Source: Pictodentalium vernedei
Lineage: Eukaryota; Mollusca; Scaphopoda; Dentaliida; Dentaliidae
Assembly (NCBI GenBank): GCA_031216915.1
Contig: CM062291.1
Span: 38,263,621 to 38,327,620, forward strand
Length of the DNA: 64,000 bases
Reading direction: 5' to 3'
Shown: positions 32,482 to 44,844 of the stretch, piece after piece
Numbering within the stretch: the stretch's first letter is position 1
How the letters are laid out: every line of letters begins with the position of its first letter
Made by a program: the position numbers and the translations under genes
Notes under the pieces: generated by a model
Told to the model about the DNA's origin: nothing
Databases searched by the model: none
The model's input: only the letters and a program-made list of their open reading frames with translations

Positions 32482-33762
32482 GCCCTCACGAGAGTACACT
32501 TACGAGTTGTGTTTCCAGTAGGCGTCAGACTTGTGGGGATTTTTAGCACTTATGGGGTGCAACTCGGAAGTACACCTTCACAAACGAGTCCAGAAGATAT
32601 TTCTGAGGTTTTAAAACAAAAAGGTCTCTTGCACCCCACAGTGTTTCGGACACACATTTTCCGTCCGTTCTTGGACGGCCAATCACGGAACGGACAAAGC
32701 CTCCCGCTGATCGTCTAAAATTGACAGCCATCCTGAACCAACCAATCAAATCTCTCGATTCTATTACATCCCATAAGTTCGCAGTGTACGCGTTTCTCTT
32801 TTTGTCTTGAGAGGGAACCAGTTTTATCAAATTGATTTATTTTTCTTACCCGCAGTTTTCATGCCAATCATCTATGGAACTTGGAAGAGTTCGAAACGTA
32901 AATTTAAAGTAAGTTACCATTTAAACGAAATATGTTGAATTTTGCGTGTAAAAATCCAGTCTTAACGCCTGAGACGTCCGAGTCTTTCATTTTTCGATAC
33001 ATCCAGATGAAGTTATGCAAGCATGAGTAATTTATTTTGCCTAATTTCGCGGCACTGCAACCTACCTGAATTGTCGAGTGTTGCAGAAGCAGTGAAACCA
33101 CAGGCTTCAGTGAGAACAAATCAACTCAGTGCTTTCATTTCCACGGGGCCGCAACAATAGTTAAATCTAGGGCCCTGGGAATCGGGAATTTTAGTTCGAA
33201 TCGAATCATGTCAGAGATTCGCGAATTGAGATTTTCTACAGGCCTTTTGACTTTTGCTTGCTTCCGTACGGCATCCTTATTTTGAACATGTTGGGTTTTA
33301 ACTTTTACCCATGGGCTTTGAATAAACAACACGGTTACGATTAGCACCGGGAAATAAATTAAAAACATGTGAGCAACTATTTCTTAGCTTTGGAAAAAAA
33401 TCACACTCCTGAATCTTTCACATTAGTAGTTCAGCGGTCTGAACGTAGTGGCTACCCATCTACATTTAGATTCCTCCCGAGTCCCTTTCAAGTCTGAACC
33501 CGTCGAAGCGTCAACCATCGCTTCGATATCGTCCATGTCAGTTATTGTCATTATACGCCTGTATTGGCTATAAAATAATGTTGCGTCCGAGAAAGTCAGC
33601 TTAACATAAGCTGCGCCATAAGATTAAAATTTTAAAAAGAACAATTTTATAGTCAGGAGCCCGACACCACCCGTGCTTATTTAAGGCCCTGTGATACCTT
33701 CTAAACCATCATGGGAAGGCGTAGTCTAGTGTAGTCACTAGTGCAACAATGAGCGATTAGCC
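32482..33762. other. unassigned intergenic sequence
   Basis: CTTGTGGGGATTT and CACCCCACA motifs near 32530-32640 may belong with the CACTTGTGAG repeat on the left. Frames of 70-95 codons have no recognised content. Confidence 0.35.
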
Positions 33763-33989
33763 CAGTGGCGCCATGCCAACGGTGCACGGGAGGGGGGGGG
33801 GGGGGGGGGGGGTCTCCCCACATATTTTCGGTGAAGGCCTGGGAAGTGCCATTTCCGGCAACATGGGAGGCATTTTTGCCAAATTTTTTGGGCACGCTAC
33901 GCGCCAAACGATGGTGACGCTCCGCTTAGAAGGTGTTACCGATCCGCTCCCCCATCCCTCCCAGATTTTTCTCCAGCATGACGCCCCTG
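33763..33989. mobile_element. hAT-like element H4, 227 bp
   Basis: Ends CAGTGGCGCCATGCC and GCATGACGCCCCTG pair; flanks GATTAGCC (33755-33762) and GTTCAGCC (33990-33997) agree at 6 of 8 positions. Starts with a run of more than 20 G. No frame of its own. Confidence 0.6.
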
Positions 33990-34100
33990 GTTCAGCCAAT
34001 TAATAATGGCCCACTTCACAAGTTCTAGTACTAATATGATCTCACCCCGAGGTTGCTAAGATCGCATGCCCTTGGGTAGGCAGTAATAAGGCCTGGGGGT

Positions 34101-34228
34101 AGCACCCTTATAAAAAATACCATGGTAAATCCCAAAATACCCTGGTAATACCATGGTATTACCATGGTATTACCAGGGTATTTTGTGATTTACCATGGTT
34201 TACCATGGTACTTTTTTATAAGGGTAGG
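34101..34228. repeat. fold-back element, ACCATGG-rich
   Basis: CACCCTTATAAAAAATACCA at the left is the complement of the right end TACTTTTTTATAAGGGTAG; the inner part is a run of overlapping ACCATGGTA palindromes (five CCATGG sites). Confidence 0.75.
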
Positions 34229-35010
34229 AAAGCAGACACTAATGGGCAAGACTGGTGAATGACGAAATCTATAGATGGAGTATGGTTACATTTCATCCTT
34301 TGGGGTGAATGAGGGGGGGGGGGGTAATACTGGATAATGAAAGTGGATGGATGAAGCAGGAGCTGTAACCAAGGTGGCAATTACCAATAAAGCATGTTTT
34401 TAAATGAAGACACTGGAAAACTTAACTTATTTTTATTAATGATAAATTACTTTAAGCCATTATGTTTATCTTGAACACAGTTGATAAATAATATCTCGTT
34501 ATAAATGAATGATAGAATGACATTCGACTTGTACGGGATGTGGCAAGACAAATTTTCACAAATAAAGGAGCAACATAACCCCAGTTAAATTTGGGTTATG
34601 TTTCTCCCATATGGGTGATGGGATTATTGGAGAAATTCCACCCTCGGGCTTCAATATCTCCTATATGGGGGAAACACTCTATCAGTACTGTGTAAAGGTG
34701 AGTCTTCAACTGAAAGAGATGAGGAGAACTCACCTGAATATAATAAGAATGACCAAATTTACATAAGAGATAATAGAGCTAATAGAGGACAGCTACATGT
34801 ATTCTCGGACACACTGTTACATAGGGTGGTATCCGCCAATATGGAAGAAATATTCTCCAGCAGGCCTCAACTGAGGGAGGAGTAACCTGTGGGAGAGGAT
34901 TTCTCCTATATTGATAGAATACGGGCAGGCCTATACGCGTCTTTAACTTGTCTTGCTAAGTTTGAACGGAAGGGTTAGTTATATCTGGTATACAAAGGAT
35001 CGCGATGACA
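34229..35010. other. unassigned; small inverted repeats
   Basis: ACATAACCCC...GGGTTATGT forms a hairpin at 34573-34601, and TCTCCTATATGG / CTCCTATATTG motifs recur at about 34657 and 34904. No frame recognised. Confidence 0.35.
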
Positions 35011-35024
35011 AGTGATATCCCTTA

Positions 35025-35271
35025 TTATTATTTAATATTTATTGATGTTTAAGGTCACATATTTATGCACAATGACTAATCACGACCGTGACAGTTTTAC
35101 GGGTGGAGGAAGCCGGAGTACCCGGAGAGAACCACCGAGCAACGACGAGCAGCTGCCAGCTCCCCAACATCGTAACTCCGCACTGCAGCACAGGCAGGGT
35201 TAGATTGGTTGAAGACATGCGTACCATCGACGTGCAGTACGCCTTAGTACGCGGCGTCATCGTGCCCCCAC
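35025..35271 (-). mobile_element. SINE family A, copy 8 (5'-truncated)
   Basis: Minus-strand copy starting with the tail complement (TTTATTGATGTTTAAGGTCA) and ending inside the body at CGTCATCGTGCCCCCAC. Perfect 14-bp duplication AGTGATATCCCTTA (35011-35024, 35272-35285). The duplication at a truncated 5' end shows that truncation happened at insertion. Confidence 0.88.
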
Positions 35272-35437
35272 AGTGATATCCCTTAAATTTCTGCATCACA
35301 ATGTGAGGGAGAAATTTATGAAAAGGCCCTGTTACCATATCGGGTAAAAACTGAGAAGAAATGTCCTAGATAAAATGAAGAAGCTCTAACAGTTAAAATT
35401 TCTTGTCTTTGGAGAATGTAAAGATAAATCTGTAAAA

Positions 35438-35679
35438 TTAACCCTTTACCCGAAGTAACGGAAAAATCGGCCAGCTGGCGCTATTCACAAAAATCACCAA
35501 TTAATTTTCATTATTTTTTTCATTTTTGTGTCAAAAACGTAGGTTATGACCCTCTTTGGAACGAGATCCTTTCAACGAGGGTTCATAACCTATGTGTTTG
35601 ACACAAACAAAAAAATGAAAAAATAGTTATTCAAGAATTTTGTTGAGGAGTGTCGTCTGCTTTTCATGTTAAGGGTTAA
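35438..35679. mobile_element. piggyBac-like palindromic MITE P1, copy h (diverged)
   Basis: TTAA borders, left end CCCTTTACCCGAAG, right end reduced to AAGGG; arm type 2 (AAAATCGGCCAGCTGGCGCT, AGTGTCGTCTGCTTTTC). The core has lost its symmetry (TTTGGAACGAGATCCTTTC), so this is the oldest-looking copy. Confidence 0.78.
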
Positions 35680-35881
35680 AATGAATACTGTTCCATTTTT
35701 ATGCTTAAGTTATACAATTTATGGAGCTGACGTTCAAATGTAGTTTCTTGCAAAATGAGTTAAAAACTTAGATAACTGATGAGGCAGGGCCCATCCACCT
35801 AACTTTTAGCCTATTGAATACAAACATTACTACATAATCAGACGACTCACCGCAGTCATATTTATAATAATCTTCTAATTC

Positions 35882-35883
<2 letters not shown>

Positions 35884-35918
<35 letters not shown>
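35884..35918 (+). repeat. poly-C tract
   Basis: Thirty-five consecutive C. Confidence 0.95.
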
Positions 35919-37404
35919 ACCTTGCACCGTGTCAGAGTAGGTGAAAGGTAGCAAAACAAACTGTAACTTATTTTGGTGGGTCCCGTACGGAGCAGAAGTC
36001 TCGGTATTTATAGTAAAAGGCCAGCCAATGAAATTGTAGCACCTACATTGGAAAACCCGATTCTAAACTGTAATTGTAAACACGGAGAAAATCTGAAATG
36101 GCACTCGCTTCAAACTTGAATAAATCAAAATATATGTTATAAACATTTTGATCAACGATCATATGAAGATAATAGAACCTTGATGCATGGCTAAGATGAA
36201 ATTCTGTAGAATAATGATATGGGATACAGTAGTTACGTGATAATAAATGCCGAAATGTGAGAGCACGTTTATTTTATACATGTTACTGAATCTGACCAGG
36301 CAGAACAAATTGACGGTTTCTTGAGAATTACAACATGTTAAGACGTGGAAGATATAAAATAATTTTTTTAAACAGGGTAGGGAATTGAGTGATATACGTT
36401 GCAGATGATTTTAATTTCGCAACAATGACAAGATGAATACTTGGTTAATGAGTTGCCTAAATCCGTGTAATATTACGAATGGGTAATTACCGAAATGAGA
36501 ATAAAATATGTCAAGAAGTGATATAAAAAATCAAAGGGGGAAATTTTCCTGATAGATAGTGTTACACAGAATATGAAGGTAATTGTTAAATTGCCTCGTC
36601 CTCTGGAAAATGGGGATTCAGGCTGAGACAGCATAACAATAATAACCCGAAGTTGCATCTGAACAAAGATCGATGCGGAAACAGGCATACTTGTAATCAC
36701 ATTCGGGGAGAGGAGGTCGATTATGATCATTACCGGGTAATTTTACTAGGAGTTATCGTTTCCGCATCAATATTCTTTTCGGGCAGCAACTCGGGTTGCA
36801 CAAAAACATGGACGATATCGAAGCGATGCTTGACTCTTCGCAGTGTCTAGTCTCAATAAATAAAGAATAAAACACAGTTTGGACCAATAAACTCAAATGT
36901 AAGGAAATATGTGTACTACCAAATGCAGCCAGTGATAAGGGTGAAAGCTTGCCCGTGTTTTGAGTTGCCAATTAAACTTGTTGGGGAATTTTACTACAGA
37001 TTTGAATGGGAGGAATCTGAACATTGAGGGGTAGCCACACTGCATGTGTGATTTTTCACACCTCTGCAATTTTCCGAGGTGTCACTGTGTTGTGTTATTC
37101 ATAAAATACCTTTGGACATTTGGAAACAGGTCAATCCCGCCCCAAAGATGATCCATCCCCAGATGATCTGTCGTTTCCTCAACCCAGACGATATGACCCC
37201 AGTCATTCCGTCCCCAGACAAGCTGGTCCATGCACAATTCATTAGCTGTGACAACGTATTGATTTTGGGTTTAAAAAATATAGAAAAAAAACCCAGAATG
37301 AATGCATGCATGATGAAGAACTGAACAAATGGGTCACTGATGACTTTGAAAGTGTCGTTGGTGATACTGGTCCCAAATTCATTTTATGTTTCCATTTCAT
37401 TTTT
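35919..37404. other. unassigned intergenic sequence
   Basis: A/T-rich, with several 60-85-codon frames and nothing recognised in them. No repeat partner seen in the window. Confidence 0.35.
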
Positions 37405-38234
37405 AGCTTAACTTGACAAAGTCAAGATAAGCTATTGCCATCACACATGCAGAAGTCTGTGAGTCACTTCACATTCTCCTTTAGCACAGGCTACACTCCC
37501 GTAGTTCTTATCTGATTGTCACAAAATTTCATATGCACGTTTGAGGTCATGTTTAGATGAGAACGTCTCCTTTTGGTCGCAATACGTTAAACGTGACAGC
37601 TGCCTGAGGTGAAAACACAAGAAACTTCAGCACAGTCTACAGGTCATATTTATGGAGAGATTTCATGGTAACTTGGTGGGATGACTCTGTTTTATATCTA
37701 GATGAGAAAGTCCCCTTTTGGTGATGATCTGTTGACTGTGACGGCTGCCCAAGCCAAAAACCCAAAACATTTAGCACAGTCTACAGTCTGTATATATGAA
37801 GGGATTTCATTGTAACTTGAGAGGATGACTCAGTGTTACTGTGTAATGACTACATGAGGACGTCCCCTTTTGGTTGCGATCGGTCAGCCGTGATGGCTAC
37901 ACAGAGCAAAGCCCGAGAACCTTTAGCACAGTCTTCAGGCATAATTTATGAAGGGATTTCATTGTAACTTGATAGGATAACTCGTTTTTGAATAATTTCA
38001 ATGTAACTTGGTAATTTTGGTTGACATACATTAACTGTGAGGGCCACATTAAGCAACCCCTCACTTCTTTAGTACAGTCTGCACCTCAAATTATTTTTTA
38101 TTGAAAACATAACATCCAGGGAACTGAAATTAACATATTCCCAATTATCACAATTCTTGTCTTATTTCATAATCCTTTCATAAACATTGAACATTATCCT
38201 TTTCATCAAACACAACACACAGTCAAGTTAAGCT
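37405..38234. mobile_element. AGCTTAAC element with tandem units
   Basis: Perfect 13-bp inverted ends AGCTTAACTTGAC (37405-37417) and GTCAAGTTAAGCT (38222-38234). The interior has three to four units of about 170-190 bp, each with TTAGCACAGTCTACAG, GGATTTCATTGTAACTTG and CCCCTTTTGGT. The same sequence recurs, reduced, at 47045-47600. No protein. Resembles the AGCTCACC class. Confidence 0.65.
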
Positions 38235-38747
38235 ACAGTGTCATTGACACTTTCATTATTTTTGTATTTATTTTTTTGGAGGGGGTGGGAGGATGGGAGG
38301 GATGTGGGTCCACGTCACTGGTTATGGTGACTAATTGTTACAGTATCGGGGTAAAATCTAAGGAACCACCCGCAACTATTGAAAAGACTTTTGCTAATCT
38401 ATTAAACTTGTAAACTTGGTTTTTTTTTCCAATTTTTTACAAACAAACATCCATACAAAAAAGTCACTATTCATTGTAATGAGCACAGTAAATTTGTGCC
38501 ATTGAGATGTCGCCTGAAATGTTTTTGTAGAATGTTTTTGAAAAATGATTTTTTAAAGCCCAATTTATAACTTGTGTGGATTAGTGCAGCAGGTTTGTAA
38601 ATAGAGGGTCAACCCACAAACAAGTCAGACAAACGGCAATGCCACATCATGATTTTCAATATTGCGGATGTGTGTGAAATCTTCTTGACAACAGGCTGAG
38701 TATATATGGTCAGTTACTTGCCTTAATGTTTGAACCAACATCCAACA
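38235..38747. other. unassigned intergenic sequence
   Basis: Nothing recognised. Confidence 0.35.
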
Positions 38748-38759
38748 TATACCTCAGTA

Positions 38760-39097
38760 TTATTTATTTATTGGTGTTTAAGGTCACATATTTATGCACA
38801 ATGGCTAATCATGAACGTGACAGTTTTACGGGTGGAGGAAGCCGGAGTACCCGGAGAGAACTACCAAGCAACGGTGAGCAACTGTCAGCTCCCCAACATA
38901 CTAACGCCACACAAGTAGGGTTAACATTGGTTGAAGACAAGTGCACCATCGATGTGCAGTACACCTTAGTACACAATGCCACCGTGCCCCCACATGGGCA
39001 ATGGAGATGAAGTGTCTTGCCCATGGACACAACGCGGTTGCCACAGGTGGGATTCGAACCCAGCCTGCACCTCTACCTACTGAGCCACCGCGCTCCC
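38760..39097 (-). mobile_element. SINE family A, copy 9 (full length)
   Basis: Minus strand, from (ATTT)n tail complement to the head GGGAGCGCGGTGGCTCAGTA. Flanks ATATACCTCAGTA (38747-38759) and ATATAACTCAGTA (39098-39110) match at 12 of 13 bases. Confidence 0.88.
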
Positions 39098-39110
39098 ATA
39101 TAACTCAGTA

Positions 39111-39411
39111 AATGCTGTTAATTTGTTTTATACATTATCTTTATCTTATGGGTTTTGTTTATACAATGAGAAAGGTGGACTGTTGGGGCAAAATGTCAAG
39201 GTCAGGATGAGTGAGAACACCATTTTTATTTTGAACTACCATGCCCACATATATATTGTGAAAGTATGTGACAAGTTCCGAATATTTATTTTTGTTATTT
39301 TGTTGAGTTGAATAAGTATAGATAAGGCCACACAAAGTAGATCTTCTATTTCTCAGGCCATTATTTGTAAAATTTCATGTGGGTGAGCATTTTATTTTTC
39401 TTTTATTTTTA
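39111..39411. other. unassigned intergenic sequence
   Basis: A/T-rich. ATGTGGGTGAGCATTTTA at 39377 resembles the right end of the element that follows. Confidence 0.35.
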
Positions 39412-42313
39412 GCTCACCTACATCTGTAAGATGTGGTGAGCTATTGTCATAACCTCAGGCGTCAGCGTCCGGCGTGTCCAATACTGTAATATTTAATGTT
39501 AAGGTTAATTTCTCAAACATCAGTGGGCTCAGGCCTTTTATATTGCATATGTAGGTTGTAGGGGACTATCAGAACAGTATTTAACCCTGATACTATGACT
39601 TTTTTCCAAATTTCACCTGAAATTTTCTGCCAAAAGTTGTTGTAAGAATTTGCGTTTAGGTGTTGTAAGAATTTGCGTTAAAGTCAGCTTTTGTGCAGAT
39701 TGTGCTGCTTTAACTTCTCATTACTGTTGATTTTCATATTTCAATAACAACTGTAGGTATTATCCCTACTGTATGCAGAAATTTCACGGAAATTTTCTTT
39801 TTTTTTCAGTCAAAATTTTCATGTTTTTCTCGGACTTAGTAAATTTTAAGTTGTAAAACTTTGTGTTTAAGTGAGTTGTGTTTCTATGTGTCTTTCCAGG
39901 CGATTAATATTCTACACTTGGGTTACTGAACTCCATTACAGTAATATTTAACCCTCATTACATGCATATTTGAGGAATTTGAGGCTGATTTTCTGCCAAA
40001 ACTTGTTGTAAGAATTAGCATTTAGGTGTTGTAAGAATTTGCATTAAAGTCAGCTTTTGTGCAGATTGTGGTGCTTTAACTTCTCATTACTGTTGATTTT
40101 CATATTTCAATAACAACTGTAGGTATTAACCCGACTGTATGCAGAAATTTAACGGAAATTTTCTTTTTTTTCATTCAAAATTTTCATGTTTTTCTCGGAC
40201 TTAGTAAATTTTAAGTTCTAAAGGTTTGTGTTAAGATGAGGTGTTAAGGTTAGTTCTCAAAGATCAGTGGGCTCAGGCCTTTGATTTTGCATATGTAGGT
40301 TGCAGGGGACTATCAGAACAGTATTTAACCCTGATACTACGACTTTTTTCCAAATTTCACCTAAAATTTTCTGCCAAAAGTTGTTGTAAGAATTTGCGTT
40401 AAAGTCAGCTTTTGTGCAGATTGTGCTGCTTTAACTTCTCATTACTGTTGAGTTTCATATTTCAATAACAACTGTAGGTATTAACCCTACTGTATGCAGA
40501 AATTTAACAGAAATTTTTTTTTTTTTCAGTCAAAATTTTCATGTTTTTCTCGGACTTAGTAAATTTTAAGTTGTAAAACTTTGTAAACTTTGTGTTTAGG
40601 TGAGTTGTGTTCCTATGTGTCTTTCCAGGCGATTAATATTCTACACTTGGGTTACTGAACTCCATTGCAGTAATATTTAACCCTCATTACATGCATATTT
40701 GAGGAATTTGAGGCTGATTTTCTGCCAAAACTTGTTGTAAGAATTAGCATTTAGGTGTTGTAAGAATTTGCATTAAAGTCAGCTTTTGTGCAGATTGTGG
40801 TGCTTTAACTTCTCATTACTGTTGATTTTCATATTTCAATAACAACTGTAGGTATTAACCCGACTGTATGCAGAAATTTAACGGAAATTTTCTTTTTTTT
40901 CATTCAAAATTTTCATGTTTTTCTCGGACTTAGTAAATTTTAAGTTCTAAAAGTTTGTGTTAAGATGAGGTGTTAAGGTTAGTTCTCAAAGATCAGTGGG
41001 CTCAGGCCTTTGATTTTGCATATGTAGGTTGCAGGGGACTATCAGAACAGTATTTAACCCTGATACTACGACTTTTTTCCAAATTTCACCTAAAATTTTC
41101 TGCCAAAAGTTGTTGTAAGAATTTGCGTTAAAGTCAGCTTTTGTGCAGATTGTGCTGCTTTAACTTCTCATTACTGTTGAGTTTCATATTTCAATAACAA
41201 CTGTAGGTATTAACCCCTACTGTATGCAGAAATTTAACAGAAATTTTTTTTTTTTTCAGTCAAAATTTTCATGTTTTTCTCGGACTTAGTAAATTTTAAG
41301 TTGTAAAACTTTGTAAACTTTGTGTTTAGGTGAGTTGTGTTTCTATGTGTCTTTCCAGGCGATTAATATTCTACACTTGGGTTACTGAACTCCATTGCAG
41401 TAATATTTAACCCTCATTACATGCATATTTGAGGAATTTGAGGCTGATTTTCTGCCAAAACTTGTAAGAATTAGCGTTTAGGTGTTGTAAGAATTTGCGT
41501 TAAAGTCAGCTTTTGTGCAGATTGTGGAGCCTTCACCTCTCATTACTGTTTATTTTCTCATTTCAATAACAACTGTAGGTATTAACCCTACTGTATGCAG
41601 AAATTTAACTGATTTCTTTTCTTTTTTTCAATCACAATGTTCACGTTTTTCTCTGACTTACTCAATTTTAAGTTTGTAAAAGTTTGTGTTAAGGTGAGGT
41701 GTTAAGGTGAGTTCTGTTTCTATGTGTCTTTCCAGGCAATTGATATTGTATGCATGGGTTACTGAACTACATTGCGGTAACGTTGCGCCCTTATTACATG
41801 CATATTTGAGGAATTTGAGGGGGATTTTGGGGACTTATATTCACTTTCTTTAAACAATTTTTTTTTTAACTTTTTTTTTTTATTTAATACTTTCTAATAC
41901 TTGTTACTAGTAACATTAAGGCTTATTTTAGTTGTTGATGTGATGTATTTTTTTGTTGGGACTTATAGTCATTTTCTTGAACGAATGTTTTTCCGCATCT
42001 CCTCTTTAACCAATGAATATACTTCAATTACAATTTCAGCGATTTATGAAAGCCTTTTCTAATTCTTATTTATGATTTAATATCTGGCCTCACGATTCAT
42101 ATTCTTAATCATAAACATTTCTAAAAGAAAAAAATGCTTTTATATCCAATGATTCTATGTTGAATTGATATATAATAAATGCAGAAATATAGATTTTCCA
42201 AAGCCATCACATAAACCACATTAATCATTTGATGCCTAGTTAATGATTTATATTAACTAAATATTAGACATGTTACATTGGAACGACATTACCAAGCGCG
42301 AATGTAGGTGAGC
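39412..42313. mobile_element. AGCTCACC element, about 2.9 kb
   Basis: Inverted ends GCTCACCTACAT (39412-39423) and ATGTAGGTGAGC (42302-42313). After the left end comes the GGTGAGCTATTGTCAT and GGCGTCAGCGTCCGGCG stretch usual for this repeat class. Most of the interior is the tandem array described separately. No coding frame, so it is either non-autonomous or of a kind that does not encode its own enzyme. Confidence 0.6.
39497..41830 (+). repeat. higher-order tandem repeat, period about 730-745 bp
   Basis: Two related half-units alternate: one has GGGCTCAGGCCTTTGATTTT and CCAAAAGTTGTTGTAAGAAT, the other CCAGGCGATTAATATTCTAC and CCAAAACTTGTTGTAAGAAT. Both end in AGTCAGCTTTTGTGCAGATT and TTTTTCTCGGACTTAGTAAA. 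The motif GTGTTAAGGTTAGTTCTC occurs at 40241 and 40970 (729 bp apart), with the diverged first copy at about 39497. Three copies of the first half and four of the second are present, the middle ones nearly identical. Confidence 0.85.
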
Positions 42314-43011
42314 ATTGGGATGTAACATCCCCCTTGTTTATTTCTGCAATTATTTCTCTGCCATCAAAATTTGTGTTCTAATGTATGGAAGAAAATGGGT
42401 GGTGGTGTATATTGTCCCTTGAGTGCAACAAGACATTGCAATGCTAATGCTAAAGCATTGCAAAGCCTTCTTGCTCTAAGGAGGCAAATTTATCAATTTT
42501 TTTAACTAGGGTAAAATATCAAACATAAACCTTTTAATAATTATTTTTTAAGTTTACATGGGTTGTAAAAGGATGGTGGAAGAGGGTACAGGAAGGGGTT
42601 GCCCCTTCCTGTAGGTGGGGGCCTCCGGCTCCACCAGGAATATTTTTGGAAAATTGGATGCCTCAAGAGCAAATCTAGGGGCCTCTGAGTCAGCATTTTA
42701 AACTTTACCAAAAAATAAATTTGAACAATTTTTTGAGAATGGATTTTTAAATTTCAAGATTTTTTTTCATAGCATATTCATGGCAATTTTGATAAAAACA
42801 ACCCAAAAATAAAGTTCCACTGGTTTATTTGGGATGATGAAATCTCAAAAGCCATAGTGTCATGAATCAGGCAATTTTGTGTGTGCTTTCAATGAACTAT
42901 TGATGAAGAAAATGTTTTTGTATTTTTTTTTTTGGTGGAGGGGGTGGGGGGAGTTTAGATGTCCAAACTGGTTACTGGTAGGAAAACACCCTTGAATCCA
43001 GCAGGGGGGTT
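42314..43011. other. unassigned; hairpin family member and short palindrome
   Basis: 42414-42475 is the relative of the 3684 hairpin. ACAGGAAGGGGTTGCCCCTTCCTGT-type palindrome (25 bp) at 42588-42612. A poly-T/G run lies near 42925. No frame. Confidence 0.4.
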
Positions 43012-43023
43012 AAATGTCAGATG

Positions 43024-43359
43024 GGGAGCATGGTGGCTCAGTGGTGGACTGTTGGACTTCCCGTATGGGACAACCCATCTTGTGTCCTTGGGCAGGCACT
43101 TTATCTCGATTGCCAACGTGGGGGCACGATGACGCTGTGTACTAATGCGTACTGCATGTCGATGGTGCACATGCCTTCAACCGCTGTAACCCTTCTTGAG
43201 TGGAGCTTGAACAGAGTTAGAATGTTGAGGAGCTGACAGCTGCTCATCAATGCTCGGTGGTTCTGTCCGGGTTGTCTGTCTTCCTCCATCCATAAAACTG
43301 TCACAGTCACGATTAGTCATTGTTTATAAGTATGTGACCTTAAACACCAATAAATAAAT
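43024..43359 (+). mobile_element. SINE family A, subfamily II, copy 10
   Basis: Perfect 12-bp duplication AAATGTCAGATG (43012-43023, 43360-43371). The head GCATGGTGGCTCAGTGGTGG has lost the B-box half. It shares GAGCTTGAACAGAGTTAGAA with the copy at 26746. Confidence 0.88.
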
Positions 43360-43371
43360 AAATGTCAGATG

Positions 43372-43819
43372 AGCTGAATATCGCTCTCCATCATTTTCCA
43401 AAATCGAAGGACTGCAAAAATGAGGCAATATTTTGGCATTATTAACACCATACATGTAATGTTGCCAAATGGTACACTTTGTTATAGGTTGCTCTGTAGG
43501 AGGAGCTGAAACATGGGGAGCATAAACTGATCGAGTCATAAACATACACATATGCATAACAGAGGGACACACCTAGGACATTAACAACATGTCAGGAAGG
43601 TCAAAGAAATCACGCTTCCTTCAATTAGAATATTGCAATATCCAGAATTGCCATAAAAAAGTTAGTGAAATCAAAACAATGATGGAGGGGGAGGATTTTG
43701 AAATAATGGGCTTAAGTGAGACATAGATAAGGCAGGGCAAGCGTGTTGAAGTTGGGCAAACTTAAGGGGAGAGAAAACCATCCTAATGGCTGTTACATGT
43801 ACATTAAATTTTTCCTTGT
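43372..43819. other. unassigned intergenic sequence
   Basis: Nothing recognised. Confidence 0.35.
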
Positions 43820-44660
43820 TAACATTATTGGTTGCTGGATGAATGATTCCAAGTTAGCATGTTGTATACATTGTAGTAGGAGCAGGGTATTTTTTTTTTA
43901 AAGAAAACTTGGTTCGCAGTTTTCATCTTGGTTTCAAAAAGTGATGATAAATAGTGAATATAAGGTGAATATGAAGGAAAAATGGTTAGCATTTGGACAT
44001 TTTTGTACAGCATTTTGCGATGCAAATCCAGTCATCAAATACCATGAGGAGCTGAATATGTTAGGGTACAGATGTCTGTAACTTACAGGAAATGTCGACC
44101 AACATTATGGGTTGCACGATGGATGATTCCTATTAGAATGTTATATTGTAAGAGCTGAATAATGTAGGGTACAGATGTCTGTAACTTACGGGGAATGTTG
44201 GCCAACATTATGGGTTGCACGATGAATGATTCCAAGTTAGCATGTTGTATAGGAGATGCTGAATAACATGGTGTGCAGATGTCTGAAACTTGAGGGGAAT
44301 GTCGGCCAACATTATGGGGTGCACGATGAATGATTCCAAGTTAGTGCGTTTATATTATGAGCTGAATAACGTGGGGTGCAGCTGTCTGTAACTTACGGGG
44401 AATGTTGACCAACATTATGGGTTGCACAGTGGATGATTTCAAGTTAGCATATTGTATAGTAGGAGCTGAATAACGTGCGGTGTAGATGTCTGTAACTTAA
44501 GGGGTATGTCAGCCAGCAATATGGAGTGCACAATGAATGATTCCAAGGGAGCATGTTGTATTATAGTAGGAGCTGAATAATGTGGGGTGCAGATGTCTAA
44601 CTTACAGGAATGTCAGCCATAAATGTAGGTTGCAGATTGAATTATTCCAAGTTTGCATAT
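43820..44660 (+). repeat. tandem array of about 100-115-bp units, array 1
   Basis: About six units, each with GGAGCTGAATAA, GGTGCAGATGTCTGTAACTT, CCAACATTATGGGTTGCAC and GAATGATTCCAAGTTAGCAT. Neighbouring units differ by about 10-20%. The same unit forms a second array at 49122-49795. Confidence 0.8.
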
Positions 44661-44844
44661 ATTGTATATTGATATATATCGCATTACTCACATTTTGAAA
44701 ATAATATTACCGAATAGTACACTTTGTTATAGACTGCACATGTACATACCGTACAGTAAAATATGAGCACATTTAAAACTTTTCTTGATTGTTCCATCTT
44801 TACATAGGATGTTAAATGAAAATTCGGGAAACGCAAATTATATT

